Origin: Xenorhabdus poinarii G6
GTDB taxonomy: Bacteria; Pseudomonadota; Gammaproteobacteria; Enterobacterales; Enterobacteriaceae
Reading direction: 5' to 3'
NCBI RefSeq assembly: GCF_000968175.1
Contig: NZ_FO704551.1
Coordinates: 3,595,524-3,659,523, forward strand
DNA: 64,000 nucleotides
Part shown: positions 45,089-54,022 of the stretch, one piece after another
Numbering within the stretch: the first letter of the stretch is position 1
Layout: each line of letters opens with the position of its first letter
Translations under genes and position numbers: made by a program
Notes under the pieces: model-generated
The model's database searches: none
What the model saw: the letters and a program-made list of their open reading frames with translations, nothing else
Told to the model about the DNA's origin: nothing

Positions 45089-48058
45089 ATGGTATACCGC
45101 GTTAAAACACAACTAACCCCTATCACAGTGGCATTGTCACTGGTATTTTCACTGGCTGCACCACCGCTGTTTGCCGAATCCAAACCAACGGTTACCTCCT
45201 CAAGCAGCAAGACGGATCTTGGCAAAATTCGGGTCACAGATAACCGTGATAAGGATGAAGCCGGTTATGATGCGGTTTATGACAAAGATATTTCCACTAT
45301 TTATATCGGCAAAAAGGAAATTGAACGCTATAAGGGTACCTCTCCCGCCGATTTAATTAAAGGCGCGGTTGGCGTATACAGCGGCGATGCCCGCAATAGC
45401 GGTGCCCTAGATATCAATATCCGTGGTGTTCAGGGGCAAGGGCGTATTCCGGTTACCATTGATGGTACGGAACAGGCGATTACCGTCGGGCGTGGCTACA
45501 ATGGCGCCAATAACCGCAACTATGTTGACCCAAACTTAATCAGTAGTATTGAAATTGAAAAAGGCCCTTCTCTCAGCCGTGGAACCAAAGGTTCTGTCGG
45601 CGGTACCGTTGCCATTAAAACCTTGGGCATTGATGATGTGGTACCGAAAGGAGAAACTTTTGGCATCAATACCAAACTGGAAACCAGCAGTAATTCTGTG
45701 AGAGAGCGCACGCCTTCCCTATCATTGGGACAAGACTACCGCGATGTTCCGAATTTTGCCCGAAATGGTATCGAAACTGACCCAGCCTTACAGATCACAC
45801 CCCATTCATCGAAAGACAATAAACTGTTTGGCTTTAAGGATAATGCCTTCCGCGTCGCGGTGGGAACACGGCAGGAATATTTTGATTTGATGCTGGCCTA
45901 TGCTTATCGCCGTCAGGGGAACTATTTTGCCGGCAAAGGGGGGGCTCACCGTTATGATGAGGCTATTACACAAGCTGATCGGGAACTGATGAAAGGAGCC
46001 CGGACAACCTTAGACCCTTATCTGCCGTTTGCCGCCCGTATCTATCGCCCCGGTAATGAAGTCCCCAATACCTCCAGTGAGATGCGATCCGTGTTAATCA
46101 AGAACAGTTGGCGTTTCACCGATGATCAGATACTGCTGCTGGGTCTTCGTGATACCCGCATGGAATTTGGCGATATTATGCCCTCACGCTTGGGCTGGAT
46201 TGATCCCGCAGAGAATAAGGTTCCCCAATGGCCACTCGCGAATGTTCACCAGCAAGCGGCCAACCTGGGCTATAAATGGCAACCCACGGATAACCCTTAT
46301 GTTGATTTCGATATAAATCTGTGGACAACCCGCACCACCAGTAATACCAACACCTCCGGGGGATATCCGCGCACCCCCGTTGATAGGGACTGGTATTGGG
46401 AAAACGGTATCAAAGACAGGAACACCAATATTGATGGTACGTTAATCGATGCCGCCACAACCCATTCCCAGAATAATCGTTGGGGGGTCGATCTCTCCAA
46501 TAAATTTACCTTACACCCCCGTTTAGATTTGACCTTAATGGGACATTTCCAACGGGAACGACTTGGCTCCAATGATGACTACAATGCCACAAATATGTAC
46601 TTTTTCCAGTCACCATCGCGAAAAGGACAGCGTCAGGAAATCAATCTCGCCTTTAACTTTGACTGGCGGCCAACTTCATGGCTGGAGCTGAAAGCCGGTG
46701 CCAAACGTGTCTCCTATTGGTCGCAAGATGATTTGCTCAATGAACGGCGTGCTGTAAAGGATTGGCGTTACGAAAAACAGCGGGAAAGCATCGGGCATAA
46801 AATGAGTTATTGGCGAACACCAACCGAGAAAGAAGTTCATATAATCCAAAAAAGGTATGAAAAAAGAAAACCGCTATCGCAAATGAGTAAAGCAGAGAAA
46901 AAAGAACGCCAAAAGGTATTTAGTGAGTACTCTAAGATAAAAGAAAACACAATCACTTCACGTGATGGGCAAAAACGCAAGATGGTTTCTGAAAAATTCG
47001 AATGGAATTATGATCCCAGCACCGGCAAGCTCAATAAAAGCGATAACCCCTACTTCAACGGTCAACTGGATATGAATGAAAGGGTTATCGACCCAATAAG
47101 CGGTAAGGAAGCCTATAAATATGAATACGGAACAAGCGTTGATGCCAATAGTATCTTTGGCTCTGACGTTGACGATCCCTGGGAAACTCCGGCAAAACGT
47201 AAGGATCACGCCTGGACTCCCGCATTTTCAGCCACAGCCTATGTCACGGACGATCTCCGTCTCTATACCCGCTATGTCGAAGCGGTAAGAATGCCCAGCA
47301 TTTTTGAAGATGCCGTTGGTTTTTCAGGCTCAAAAATTAACCGTGTCGGCCAGCGGTTTAAACCAGAACGTGCCAAAACGACAGAAGTCGGCTTTGTTTA
47401 TGATTTCAGTCAGTTAGTCGATACCGAACGCTATGCCGATATCAAACTCTCTTACTACAATACCGTCATTGAAAATGTGTTCGACAGGGACAACACATAT
47501 AATTTCTCCCAAATGGATAAACAGAAATTGGCTGGTCTGGAATTACAGGCACGTTATGACAATGGCAGTTTCTTCACCGATATGGGGTTAACCTACAATA
47601 TGAAAAACAAGGTCTGTGACCATAACTCAGTGATGAGAATGGATTCCCAAAATCGTCATGGTATCCCTGAGTGTATTGATGGCGGTTTTCCCGGTGGTTA
47701 TTTACGCACCTCCATCCAGCCGCAATATTCAGCTAACCTGACCGTCGGCGGTCGTCTGTTGGATGAAAAACTGGAGTTAGGCAGCCGCCTGCTCTACCAC
47801 AGCAAGGCCGAAAACAAAGAGGAAAAATGGCTGATGAATGCGTTGCCAGATAGTTATCAGGGACAATCCAACAACCCAATGCGCTGGAATCCGGTGTTTA
47901 CGGTTGATGCCTATATTAGCTATCAAATCACGCCAGCTATCTCCATGGAGTTGACGGGCACCAACCTCACCAACCGCTATTATCTCGATCCGTTGACCCG
48001 TTCGATGATACCCGCACCGGGCAGAACCTTTAAACTCAGTCTGACCAGCCAGTTTTAA
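45089..48058 (+). CDS. hrpA: TonB-dependent outer membrane receptor for haem/hemophilin
   Basis: The start MVYRVKTQLTPITVAL at 45089 provides a signal peptide ending near LFAES; an ATG 14 codons upstream would add a non-conserved stretch. A TonB-box-like segment is followed by the plug domain (TSPADLIKGAVGVYSGDARN, LDINIRGVQGQGRIPVTIDG, then IEKGPSLSRGTKGSVGGTVA). The barrel continues to the end motif GRTFKLSLTSQF with terminal Phe. It is about 989 residues. A long charged insertion (about residues 590-660, YEKRKPLSQMSKAEKKERQK and onward) is probably an extracellular loop. Its place beside hemophilin-like genes and tonB suggests haem-hemophilin uptake. Confidence 0.93.
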   Translation: MVYRVKTQLTPITVALSLVFSLAAPPLFAESKPTVTSSSSKTDLGKIRVTDNRDKDEAGYDAVYDKDISTIYIGKKEIERYKGTSPADLIKGAVGVYSGDARNSGALDINIRGVQGQGRIPVTIDGTEQAITVGRGYNGANNRNYVDPNLISSIEIEKGPSLSRGTKGSVGGTVAIKTLGIDDVVPKGETFGINTKLETSSNSVRERTPSLSLGQDYRDVPNFARNGIETDPALQITPHSSKDNKLFGFKDNAFRVAVGTRQEYFDLMLAYAYRRQGNYFAGKGGAHRYDEAITQADRELMKGARTTLDPYLPFAARIYRPGNEVPNTSSEMRSVLIKNSWRFTDDQILLLGLRDTRMEFGDIMPSRLGWIDPAENKVPQWPLANVHQQAANLGYKWQPTDNPYVDFDINLWTTRTTSNTNTSGGYPRTPVDRDWYWENGIKDRNTNIDGTLIDAATTHSQNNRWGVDLSNKFTLHPRLDLTLMGHFQRERLGSNDDYNATNMYFFQSPSRKGQRQEINLAFNFDWRPTSWLELKAGAKRVSYWSQDDLLNERRAVKDWRYEKQRESIGHKMSYWRTPTEKEVHIIQKRYEKRKPLSQMSKAEKKERQKVFSEYSKIKENTITSRDGQKRKMVSEKFEWNYDPSTGKLNKSDNPYFNGQLDMNERVIDPISGKEAYKYEYGTSVDANSIFGSDVDDPWETPAKRKDHAWTPAFSATAYVTDDLRLYTRYVEAVRMPSIFEDAVGFSGSKINRVGQRFKPERAKTTEVGFVYDFSQLVDTERYADIKLSYYNTVIENVFDRDNTYNFSQMDKQKLAGLELQARYDNGSFFTDMGLTYNMKNKVCDHNSVMRMDSQNRHGIPECIDGGFPGGYLRTSIQPQYSANLTVGGRLLDEKLELGSRLLYHSKAENKEEKWLMNALPDSYQGQSNNPMRWNPVFTVDAYISYQITPAISMELTGTNLTNRYYLDPLTRSMIPAPGRTFKLSLTSQF

Positions 48059-48069
48059 GAGAAGGTAAT

Positions 48070-48888
48070 ATGACCAACACAGCCATATTAGATAATCCAA
48101 TCGCTGATTTCCCTCTGGTCATCAGAAAGCGTTTTCTGATTGGTATCCTGATTGCCATTTTGGTGCATATCAATCTGATATGGCTGTTAAACCGGCCTGT
48201 TTCATATGATGATTCAGCCCATCATATCAATAATCCTTCTTCTACAACGGGGTTATCCATTACGCTGATTGCTGCCTTATCGTCGGAGAATAAACCGGAG
48301 CCTGTCTCTTCGCCATCACCGCGTTTGACAGCACCGGAATCACCAACAACACCCCAAATCGTGTTGGATAAAGCGGTTCACCCGCAAAATCGGATGGCAA
48401 AACCCCAAGAGTTTCACGAAACAAAGAAACGTCAGGATCGACAGCAAGAAAAATCACAGGAGAGGATGGAAAAAAATCCGACCCAACCATCACCGGAACA
48501 GAAAGACCATCAGCAAGAGCAGGAAACGCACGGTAGCGATCAGATTAACTCAGCAGGCAGTATGAGCCGCGCAGCAACATCTCAACCTTTAGTCGGGCAA
48601 GGTAATAGTGAAACAGATAATTATCGGGCAAGGCTGCGACAAGAGATTGAACGCCACAAGCGCTATCCCCGCAAGGCAAAAAGAATGAAGCAGCAGGGCA
48701 CAGTGACGATTAACTTTACCCTGTCGGATGACGGCACCTTGACGGCCGCCAAGGTGGTTAACTCCTCCGGCAACGACGCACTGGATAATGCCGCCCTTGA
48801 TGCTGTTGAACGCGCAAATTCAGTGGGTGCTAAACCGACAGATATCCCACCCGATGTCACGCTTCAACTTGATTTTAAGTTGGATTAA
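48070..48888 (+). CDS. tonB: TonB-like energy transducer
   Basis: The 272-residue protein has one N-terminal membrane span (IGILIAILVHINLIWLL), a Pro/Glu/Lys/Gln-rich periplasmic spacer (~75-180) and a C-terminal TonB domain (YRARLRQEIERHKRYPRKAK, QQGTVTINFTLSDDG, SGNDALDNAALDAVERA). TonB passes proton-motive-force energy from ExbB/ExbD to outer-membrane receptors. It is 11 bp after the receptor gene, so it is probably dedicated to it; no exbB/exbD are nearby. It corresponds to hrpD in X. nematophila nomenclature. Confidence 0.93.
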   Translation: MTNTAILDNPIADFPLVIRKRFLIGILIAILVHINLIWLLNRPVSYDDSAHHINNPSSTTGLSITLIAALSSENKPEPVSSPSPRLTAPESPTTPQIVLDKAVHPQNRMAKPQEFHETKKRQDRQQEKSQERMEKNPTQPSPEQKDHQQEQETHGSDQINSAGSMSRAATSQPLVGQGNSETDNYRARLRQEIERHKRYPRKAKRMKQQGTVTINFTLSDDGTLTAAKVVNSSGNDALDNAALDAVERANSVGAKPTDIPPDVTLQLDFKLD

Positions 48889-48896
48889 CCGTGGAT

Positions 48897-48916
48897 CTCG
48901 CCCACCATTGGGCGAG
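48897..48916. terminator. Hairpin after the tonB gene
   Basis: CTCGCCCA and TGGGCGAG pair around a 4-base loop, 8 bp after the stop. No T-run follows, so if it ends transcripts it does so weakly or with Rho. Confidence 0.5.
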
Positions 48917-48940
48917 AGTTGTCGAGAATGATCATCTTGA

Positions 48941-49507
48941 TTAAAGGGTAATAGATTCCAGCATCGCTTTTCGTTCTTCGTCACTGATTTTGGGGACTGC
49001 ATAGAAAGGCACAACTTTCGTGGGATAGATACCCACTAACCCCAGTGTTCCCAATGTCATATCACGCATAAATCGGTCTAACGTCATATCATTTTGAACC
49101 AGAACCTGTTCTGCTGTACCTAAAGTGATAAATACCGTCGCGGATTTTCCGGTCAGGTAAGGCGTAAAAATCGTCTCATCTTCATAATACGCAAAGCCAT
49201 TGGAAAATACCCTATCAATCCACCCTTTAAGAATTGCGGGCTGACCAAACCACCAGATAGGATAAATAAAAATAAGATGATCAGATTCTTTTACCATCGC
49301 CTGACTTTTCGCAACATCCGGTAAAACCTCCCCTCGATGCAAGGCTTCAAAATCAGAACCGGAAAGTACCGGATTAAATTGTTCATCGTAGAGAGAAATA
49401 AAATGGTATTCATCACCTCTCTTCACTATTTCATCAATAATTTTTTCTTTAATGGAATGATTAAAACTTTTAGGATTAGGGTGAGCATAAATAATCATGT
49501 GTTTCAT
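48941..49507 (-). CDS. NAD(P)H-dependent flavin oxidoreductase (flavodoxin-like fold)
   Basis: The 188-residue protein reads as a member of the MdaB/KefF/YwrO group: IIYAHPNPKSFNHSIKEKI at the N-terminus binds the FMN/FAD phosphate, and HLIFIYPIWWFGQPAILKGW contains the W-W-P-x-x-L-K-G signature with the flavin-contacting residues. Such enzymes reduce quinones or activate potassium efflux. It is on the same strand as the biosynthetic operon that precedes it but separated by about 150 bp with a tandem repeat, so membership of that operon is doubtful. Length is typical. Confidence 0.88.
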   Translation of the reverse strand: MKHMIIYAHPNPKSFNHSIKEKIIDEIVKRGDEYHFISLYDEQFNPVLSGSDFEALHRGEVLPDVAKSQAMVKESDHLIFIYPIWWFGQPAILKGWIDRVFSNGFAYYEDETIFTPYLTGKSATVFITLGTAEQVLVQNDMTLDRFMRDMTLGTLGLVGIYPTKVVPFYAVPKISDEERKAMLESITL

Positions 49508-49616
49508 TTTTTATATTTCCTTCAAAGAATAAAAAATATTGATTAGCATTATCACAAAAGATCCACAGATTTAAAGAGTCAATAAGCTTATTTAAATAAC
49601 CCATCAATCACATTGA

Positions 49617-49651
49617 TAGAATATAGAATATAGAATATAGAATATAGAATA
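49617..49651. repeat. Five perfect tandem copies of the 7-mer TAGAATA
   Basis: Direct 7-bp repeats (5 units) lie just after the stop of the terminal operon gene. Slippage could change copy number. No coding or regulatory role is evident. Confidence 0.95.
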
Positions 49652-49656
49652 CAATG

Positions 49657-50400
49657 TTACGCTCCGCCTCTCTCTCCACCATCAATTGTTAATCCCTGAG
49701 CGGTGATCATTGCCGCCTCAGGAGAAATAAAAAACATCACCGTATGAGCAACATCCTCAGGGGTGACTAAGCGTTTCAGTGGAATTCTTTTCTCTGTCCG
49801 CTTGAGCAAGGCGAGAGTTGAACATCCGATGAGTTTTGCTTGTGGCTCCAATCCTTTAACAAGCATTGGCGTATTGACCCAGGCAGGCAATACCGCATTA
49901 ACCGTAATTTGCCGCTCTGCCAGATCCAACGCCAATGATTTGGTTAACCCAAGCAAAGCATGTTTTGAAGCACAATACGCTGTGTTCCGTTTTGTTCCCA
50001 TTCTGCCAAGAATCGATGAAATAATAACGATTCGCCCACCAGAAAGGATATCCGGCACAATCTGCGATAATAAACGCTGAGTTGCGGACAAATTGGTTGC
50101 CAGAACCGCATCCCAAATATCATTTTGGTCAATATCGTTATCATCTGCCCGACCATGACTGATGATAACGCCCTGTAATTTACATGCCTTAACCATGGGG
50201 ACTAATAAATGAATGAGTTTTTTTTCATCCGTCATATCAAGCTGAAATGGCCGGATCTGTTCCGGTGATTGTTCCGCCAATGCATTTAATCCTTCTTGAT
50301 TAATATCAATGGCAATAATTTCGTATCCTGCCGCAATAAGTTTTTGGCACACCGCAAATCCAATACCACTGGCTGCCCCCGTGACAATATAGGTTAACAT
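49657..50400 (-). CDS. Short-chain dehydrogenase/reductase, last gene of the fatty-amine-type operon
   Basis: The 247-residue classical SDR has TGAASGIG at residues 7-14 for NAD(P) binding, the catalytic Ser (VIISSILGRMG) and the YCASK Tyr-Lys pair, then a typical substrate-loop region (PAWVNTPML). It resembles FabG-type and 3-hydroxy-acyl/alcohol dehydrogenases. It follows a second, more FabG-like SDR by 14 bp. In the proposed pathway one SDR would reduce the beta-keto group and the other may act on a later oxygen function, but their division of labour is not readable from sequence. Confidence 0.88.
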   Translation of the reverse strand: MLTYIVTGAASGIGFAVCQKLIAAGYEIIAIDINQEGLNALAEQSPEQIRPFQLDMTDEKKLIHLLVPMVKACKLQGVIISHGRADDNDIDQNDIWDAVLATNLSATQRLLSQIVPDILSGGRIVIISSILGRMGTKRNTAYCASKHALLGLTKSLALDLAERQITVNAVLPAWVNTPMLVKGLEPQAKLIGCSTLALLKRTEKRIPLKRLVTPEDVAHTVMFFISPEAAMITAQGLTIDGGERGGA

Positions 50401-50414
50401 TCTTTTTTCCTTAA

Positions 50415-51179
50415 TTAGCTTAATGCAATACCACCATTGACGCTGATCACTTCACCCGTCATATAGTTATTTTCTATTAAAAAACGTATTGCACTGGTTA
50501 TTTCACTGACATGACCAATTCGCTTGAGTAATACTTTATTATTGATAATCTCCTTATTTATCTTTAATAAAGATTCCGTCATTTCCGTCTGAATAATGCC
50601 GGGCGCTACCGCATTAACCCGGATCTTTTTCGGTGCGACTTCAACGGCGAGTGCCCGCGTCAATGACTCTATCCCGCCTTTAGTTGCCGCATAAACTGAC
50701 TGCCCCTTATTGGGTCTTGTGGCCGAAATTGACGAGATATTGATAATGTGACCATGACGCTGCGGTATCATCACTTTTAACACTTCACGGCTACACAGGA
50801 TATAGCTCAATAAATTGTTGTTGATCAGCCGCTCAATATCGTTGGTTTCCATTGTGGCCAATAATCCATCTCGGGTGATCCCGACGTTATTGACCAGAAG
50901 ATCAATACGGCCGAATGCCTCGTTGACCGTCTGAATAAAGGTCATGACCTCTTCTTCCTTCGCAAGATCAGCCTTAACGGGCAGTGTATCGGGGTAATCA
51001 CGCACGACTTGCGTAATAAAATCGGCAGATTGCGGTGTTTCATTGCGATAGCAAAAAGCAACCCGATATCCCTTCTCCAGCAGGTTTAAAACAATCGCCC
51101 GACCGATGCCTTTACTTCCCCCGGTCACAATAGCGCACGCTTTTAAAGCGTTTGAGTTTAACGCTCGATTTTGACTCAT
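50415..51179 (-). CDS. FabG-like 3-oxoacyl-ACP reductase
   Basis: The 254-residue SDR has TGGSKGIGRA (about 19-28), NNVGITRDG, ISSISATRPNKGQSVYAATK with the catalytic Ser, Tyr and Lys, and VNAVAPGIIQTEMTE, all close to FabG. It would reduce beta-ketoacyl chains on the operon's carrier protein with NADPH. Its ATG overlaps the stop of the aminotransferase-reductase gene (ATGA), indicating coupled translation. No dehydratase or enoyl reductase gene is present in the operon, so these steps would be borrowed from primary metabolism or absent. Confidence 0.9.
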   Translation of the reverse strand: MSQNRALNSNALKACAIVTGGSKGIGRAIVLNLLEKGYRVAFCYRNETPQSADFITQVVRDYPDTLPVKADLAKEEEVMTFIQTVNEAFGRIDLLVNNVGITRDGLLATMETNDIERLINNNLLSYILCSREVLKVMIPQRHGHIINISSISATRPNKGQSVYAATKGGIESLTRALAVEVAPKKIRVNAVAPGIIQTEMTESLLKINKEIINNKVLLKRIGHVSEITSAIRFLIENNYMTGEVISVNGGIALS

Positions 51180-54013
51180 AAACTCGAATTCTCTTTAATA
51201 TCAGACAGGGTAAAGTTGTGCTTCTTGGCGATGGCCATAATGTGGAGAACTTGGTCAGTCGTGATATTCCCGTAGGAAAAATTTCCCTTGTATTGAGCCA
51301 GTGCCAACAAAATCGTCTCTGCCATGCAGGCATAAATCTGACCTTCTTTCAGATAAGCTCTGACCCGAGGATCTAAACTGTCATTATGTGGCGTCTGAAC
51401 AATCCCTCCCCGTAACATGTTGATATCCGGCCGACGCTGTAAATCTGCATCAGAAAGGTTATGTGGCACCGAAATATCACAAACAATCGCCCTTTGTTTG
51501 ATTTTTTCGACCGAGATAAATGCCTCAGAAGCATTCGCGGCACACACGATGACATCACAATTTTCAATATCTGCCATATCTTGCGAGGTATGAATAAACG
51601 TTTGATCAGGATAATATTGCGTTAAATAGTGATCTATCGCTTCACCGACATCGGGTTTACCGCATAAAGCGTCAACGGGGATCGCGGAAAGGCAATTCAA
51701 TAGGCGTTGCGCCAATCCTCCCACAACGGGCTGTTTGTTCACGATAAATTGTTCATAGATATTTTGATAAATATGGAATTTCACGTTATTCAGTTTTTTC
51801 AGCGATCCGTGATTACTGCTACCTATCAGTACCACATCCTGAAATTGTGGCGCCAGAATCTCAGCATAAACACGTCCGATATTACCGGCTCCGCCCACCA
51901 CCGCTAGTCGCATCGTCGCCATATTCTGACTCGGAAGACGGCTTTGTAACGCTTCAATACCAATACCTACAGTAAAAGCATTGCCGGTTGTCACACTAAT
52001 GGCGTTATTTTTTATAGATTTACCATTATTGGTAATGATTGAGGTAAACATCCCCAACCCGACAACACTATGACCATCAGCTACCGCCTGAGTGACACGA
52101 AGATCAATTTCATGCCGCAGACGACCTAAGTCATTGTTCGCCAATGCTGCTTTGATCATTTTGGACGTCACCGTCAGCGGATAAAGGGTGAACTCTACCC
52201 ATTTTCCATTACCTGAACGGATCCGGGCGGCTTTGAACGGTTTTGTTGCCAGATTAAACGTCGTATTTTCAACAAACAATTCCAGCTCTTCATCGCTGAA
52301 AAGACTGAATGAAGGATCAACTTCTCTCAGCCCACTGGCAGAAATCAGATGGTTGATAAATGCTGCCTTATAATCCACTACCTCATCATTTTTCAGATAC
52401 TGTTCTTGACGGCGATAATCAGCAGGGCGGGTTTGATCTCGCCTTCCAAGCATAGGCGCGACAATAAAGCCCGCGTTGGCATAACGGATCGCCAGGCAAG
52501 CGTTGGAGAGTGCTTCTACAAACCGGATAATTTGTGGAAGTTCCAAAAATACGGAGGGTTCCACGCGAATAACATTGGCTGCACTGCCGGAAGGAGCAAC
52601 ACGAATCTGGCTGCCACACAGCAAATGACCACTCAGTACATAGCCTAAACTGCCTTGTATCGCGATATTTTGCAGAATGTAAGAGTCTGAATGAATAACA
52701 TCGTGGAACTCTATCCCCCAAATCAGCCCCTTGCCTCGAATATCCCGAATAACATCAGGATAAGATCCTTGTAATGCATGTAAGCGGGTTTTAAATTCCT
52801 CGCCTAATTGAGTGACTTGCTTAAGCAACTTACGCTGTTCGGCATACAGTAAATTGATATAATCCAGTGCTACACGACAGGAAAAATCATCTTCCCCGAA
52901 TGTTGAACTCTGGATGATATCAAACCCCGGCGTAAAATTTTCCTGGCGGATTGCGACAACCCCAATTTTGACGTAACCGCCCCCCAGTGCCTTAGAAAGC
53001 ACAAAATAGTCAGCCTGAATCCCCGCATCACTCGATGCCACTAAAAATCCGCATCTTCCCGATCCCGCCTGCACTTCATCAGCAATCACCGGGCAACCAA
53101 CAATCTGTTTTAACCGATTAATATTTCTGACCTGCTCTGCACTCAGAGGATGCACACCACCTTCCCCTTGAATCGGCTCGATCATCAATGCGGTGACGGT
53201 TCTGAACGGTTTTTTCGTTAAAATACACTGACCATTTTCTTCCTGCGGTAACCACAACCAGCTATTGAGGATGTCATTCGCTTTTTCGCCCATCTCAGCA
53301 AATTCCGCCAGATTGTCAGCGGAGAGGAACAGCGTGTTGATTGCTAGTCGCTTAAGATAATGACGGTACATGACGCCATGCGTACAATTCGCGGTGACCA
53401 TCATTTTTCCGTGGAAAGCATGTTCAAGAGCAAGAAATGTCGGCTTAGTATTCAACCGCGTTTGGTTGAAAGCCGTCAGAGCCTGTTTGATCTCCTCAAT
53501 AGACGCGCTTTTTTCCAACTGCAATTGTTCACACTGCTCATCGGTTAATACCATTTCTTTCCCGATTTTGGCAGTCGCGGCTGCAATTTCCTGTTCCAAT
53601 GCTAAAAGCTGTGCGTTACGTGTGAATTCAGCACTTTTCAGAGCAATTTCCATTGACTCAGCGCCCGTACTGGCAAAACAAAATATAAAATCGTCACGGG
53701 TTGCCGTCTCTTCTTTTAATAATTCATTCAACCTTTCTGCCAGCATAGCCGCAGGATTTCGAATGGAAAACTGGTTATGAATCGGTATTTCTTCATCAAG
53801 GTATTGTTTAATTTTCTCTCTGATAATCGGCGAATTGTGCCCCAGTAATGTCGCACCATAGCCGCCCAACAGATCCAAAACCGGAATTTCTTTCCCATTC
53901 TCATCGTTGTAATAAAGAAAATTACCCGCAGCACGATGATAAGTCCGGTTTAAACCCAGTGAGATCAATGCACGGGTAAGCTGAGGCTTACAAAATTTAG
54001 CGTAACTTTCCAT
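51176..54013 (-). CDS. Class III aminotransferase fused to acyl-ACP-reductase-like domain
   Basis: The 945-residue protein has an N-terminal PLP aminotransferase (1-~500): FASTGAESMEIALK, EPIQGEGGVHPLS, ADEVQAGSGRCG with Asp312, and FVLSKALGGG with PLP-Lys341. An insertion of ~50 helical residues (~140-190) splits the region before HAFHGK. The C-terminal ~340 residues show GLGMFTSIITNNGK, VTTGNAFTVGIGIEAL and a Rossmann motif LAVVGGAGNIGRVYAEIL, matching the cyanobacterial long-chain acyl-ACP reductase pattern. Together the domains can release an acyl chain as an aldehyde and convert it to an amine, as proposed for the tambjamine enzyme TamH. Amine product is inferred. It is the longest gene of the operon. 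Confidence 0.85.
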   Translation of the reverse strand: MESYAKFCKPQLTRALISLGLNRTYHRAAGNFLYYNDENGKEIPVLDLLGGYGATLLGHNSPIIREKIKQYLDEEIPIHNQFSIRNPAAMLAERLNELLKEETATRDDFIFCFASTGAESMEIALKSAEFTRNAQLLALEQEIAAATAKIGKEMVLTDEQCEQLQLEKSASIEEIKQALTAFNQTRLNTKPTFLALEHAFHGKMMVTANCTHGVMYRHYLKRLAINTLFLSADNLAEFAEMGEKANDILNSWLWLPQEENGQCILTKKPFRTVTALMIEPIQGEGGVHPLSAEQVRNINRLKQIVGCPVIADEVQAGSGRCGFLVASSDAGIQADYFVLSKALGGGYVKIGVVAIRQENFTPGFDIIQSSTFGEDDFSCRVALDYINLLYAEQRKLLKQVTQLGEEFKTRLHALQGSYPDVIRDIRGKGLIWGIEFHDVIHSDSYILQNIAIQGSLGYVLSGHLLCGSQIRVAPSGSAANVIRVEPSVFLELPQIIRFVEALSNACLAIRYANAGFIVAPMLGRRDQTRPADYRRQEQYLKNDEVVDYKAAFINHLISASGLREVDPSFSLFSDEELELFVENTTFNLATKPFKAARIRSGNGKWVEFTLYPLTVTSKMIKAALANNDLGRLRHEIDLRVTQAVADGHSVVGLGMFTSIITNNGKSIKNNAISVTTGNAFTVGIGIEALQSRLPSQNMATMRLAVVGGAGNIGRVYAEILAPQFQDVVLIGSSNHGSLKKLNNVKFHIYQNIYEQFIVNKQPVVGGLAQRLLNCLSAIPVDALCGKPDVGEAIDHYLTQYYPDQTFIHTSQDMADIENCDVIVCAANASEAFISVEKIKQRAIVCDISVPHNLSDADLQRRPDINMLRGGIVQTPHNDSLDPRVRAYLKEGQIYACMAETILLALAQYKGNFSYGNITTDQVLHIMAIAKKHNFTLSDIKENSSL

Positions 54014-54022
54014 TATGAACCC

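Noticed and set aside
48941..49507. Flavin oxidoreductase as a member of the fatty-amine operon
   Set aside because: A 150-bp gap with a tandem repeat separates it from the operon and its family is generic; the link cannot be supported.
49617..49651. CRISPR-like array
   Set aside because: The units are 7 bp and contiguous without spacers, so this is a simple tandem repeat. No CRISPR array was seen in the window.
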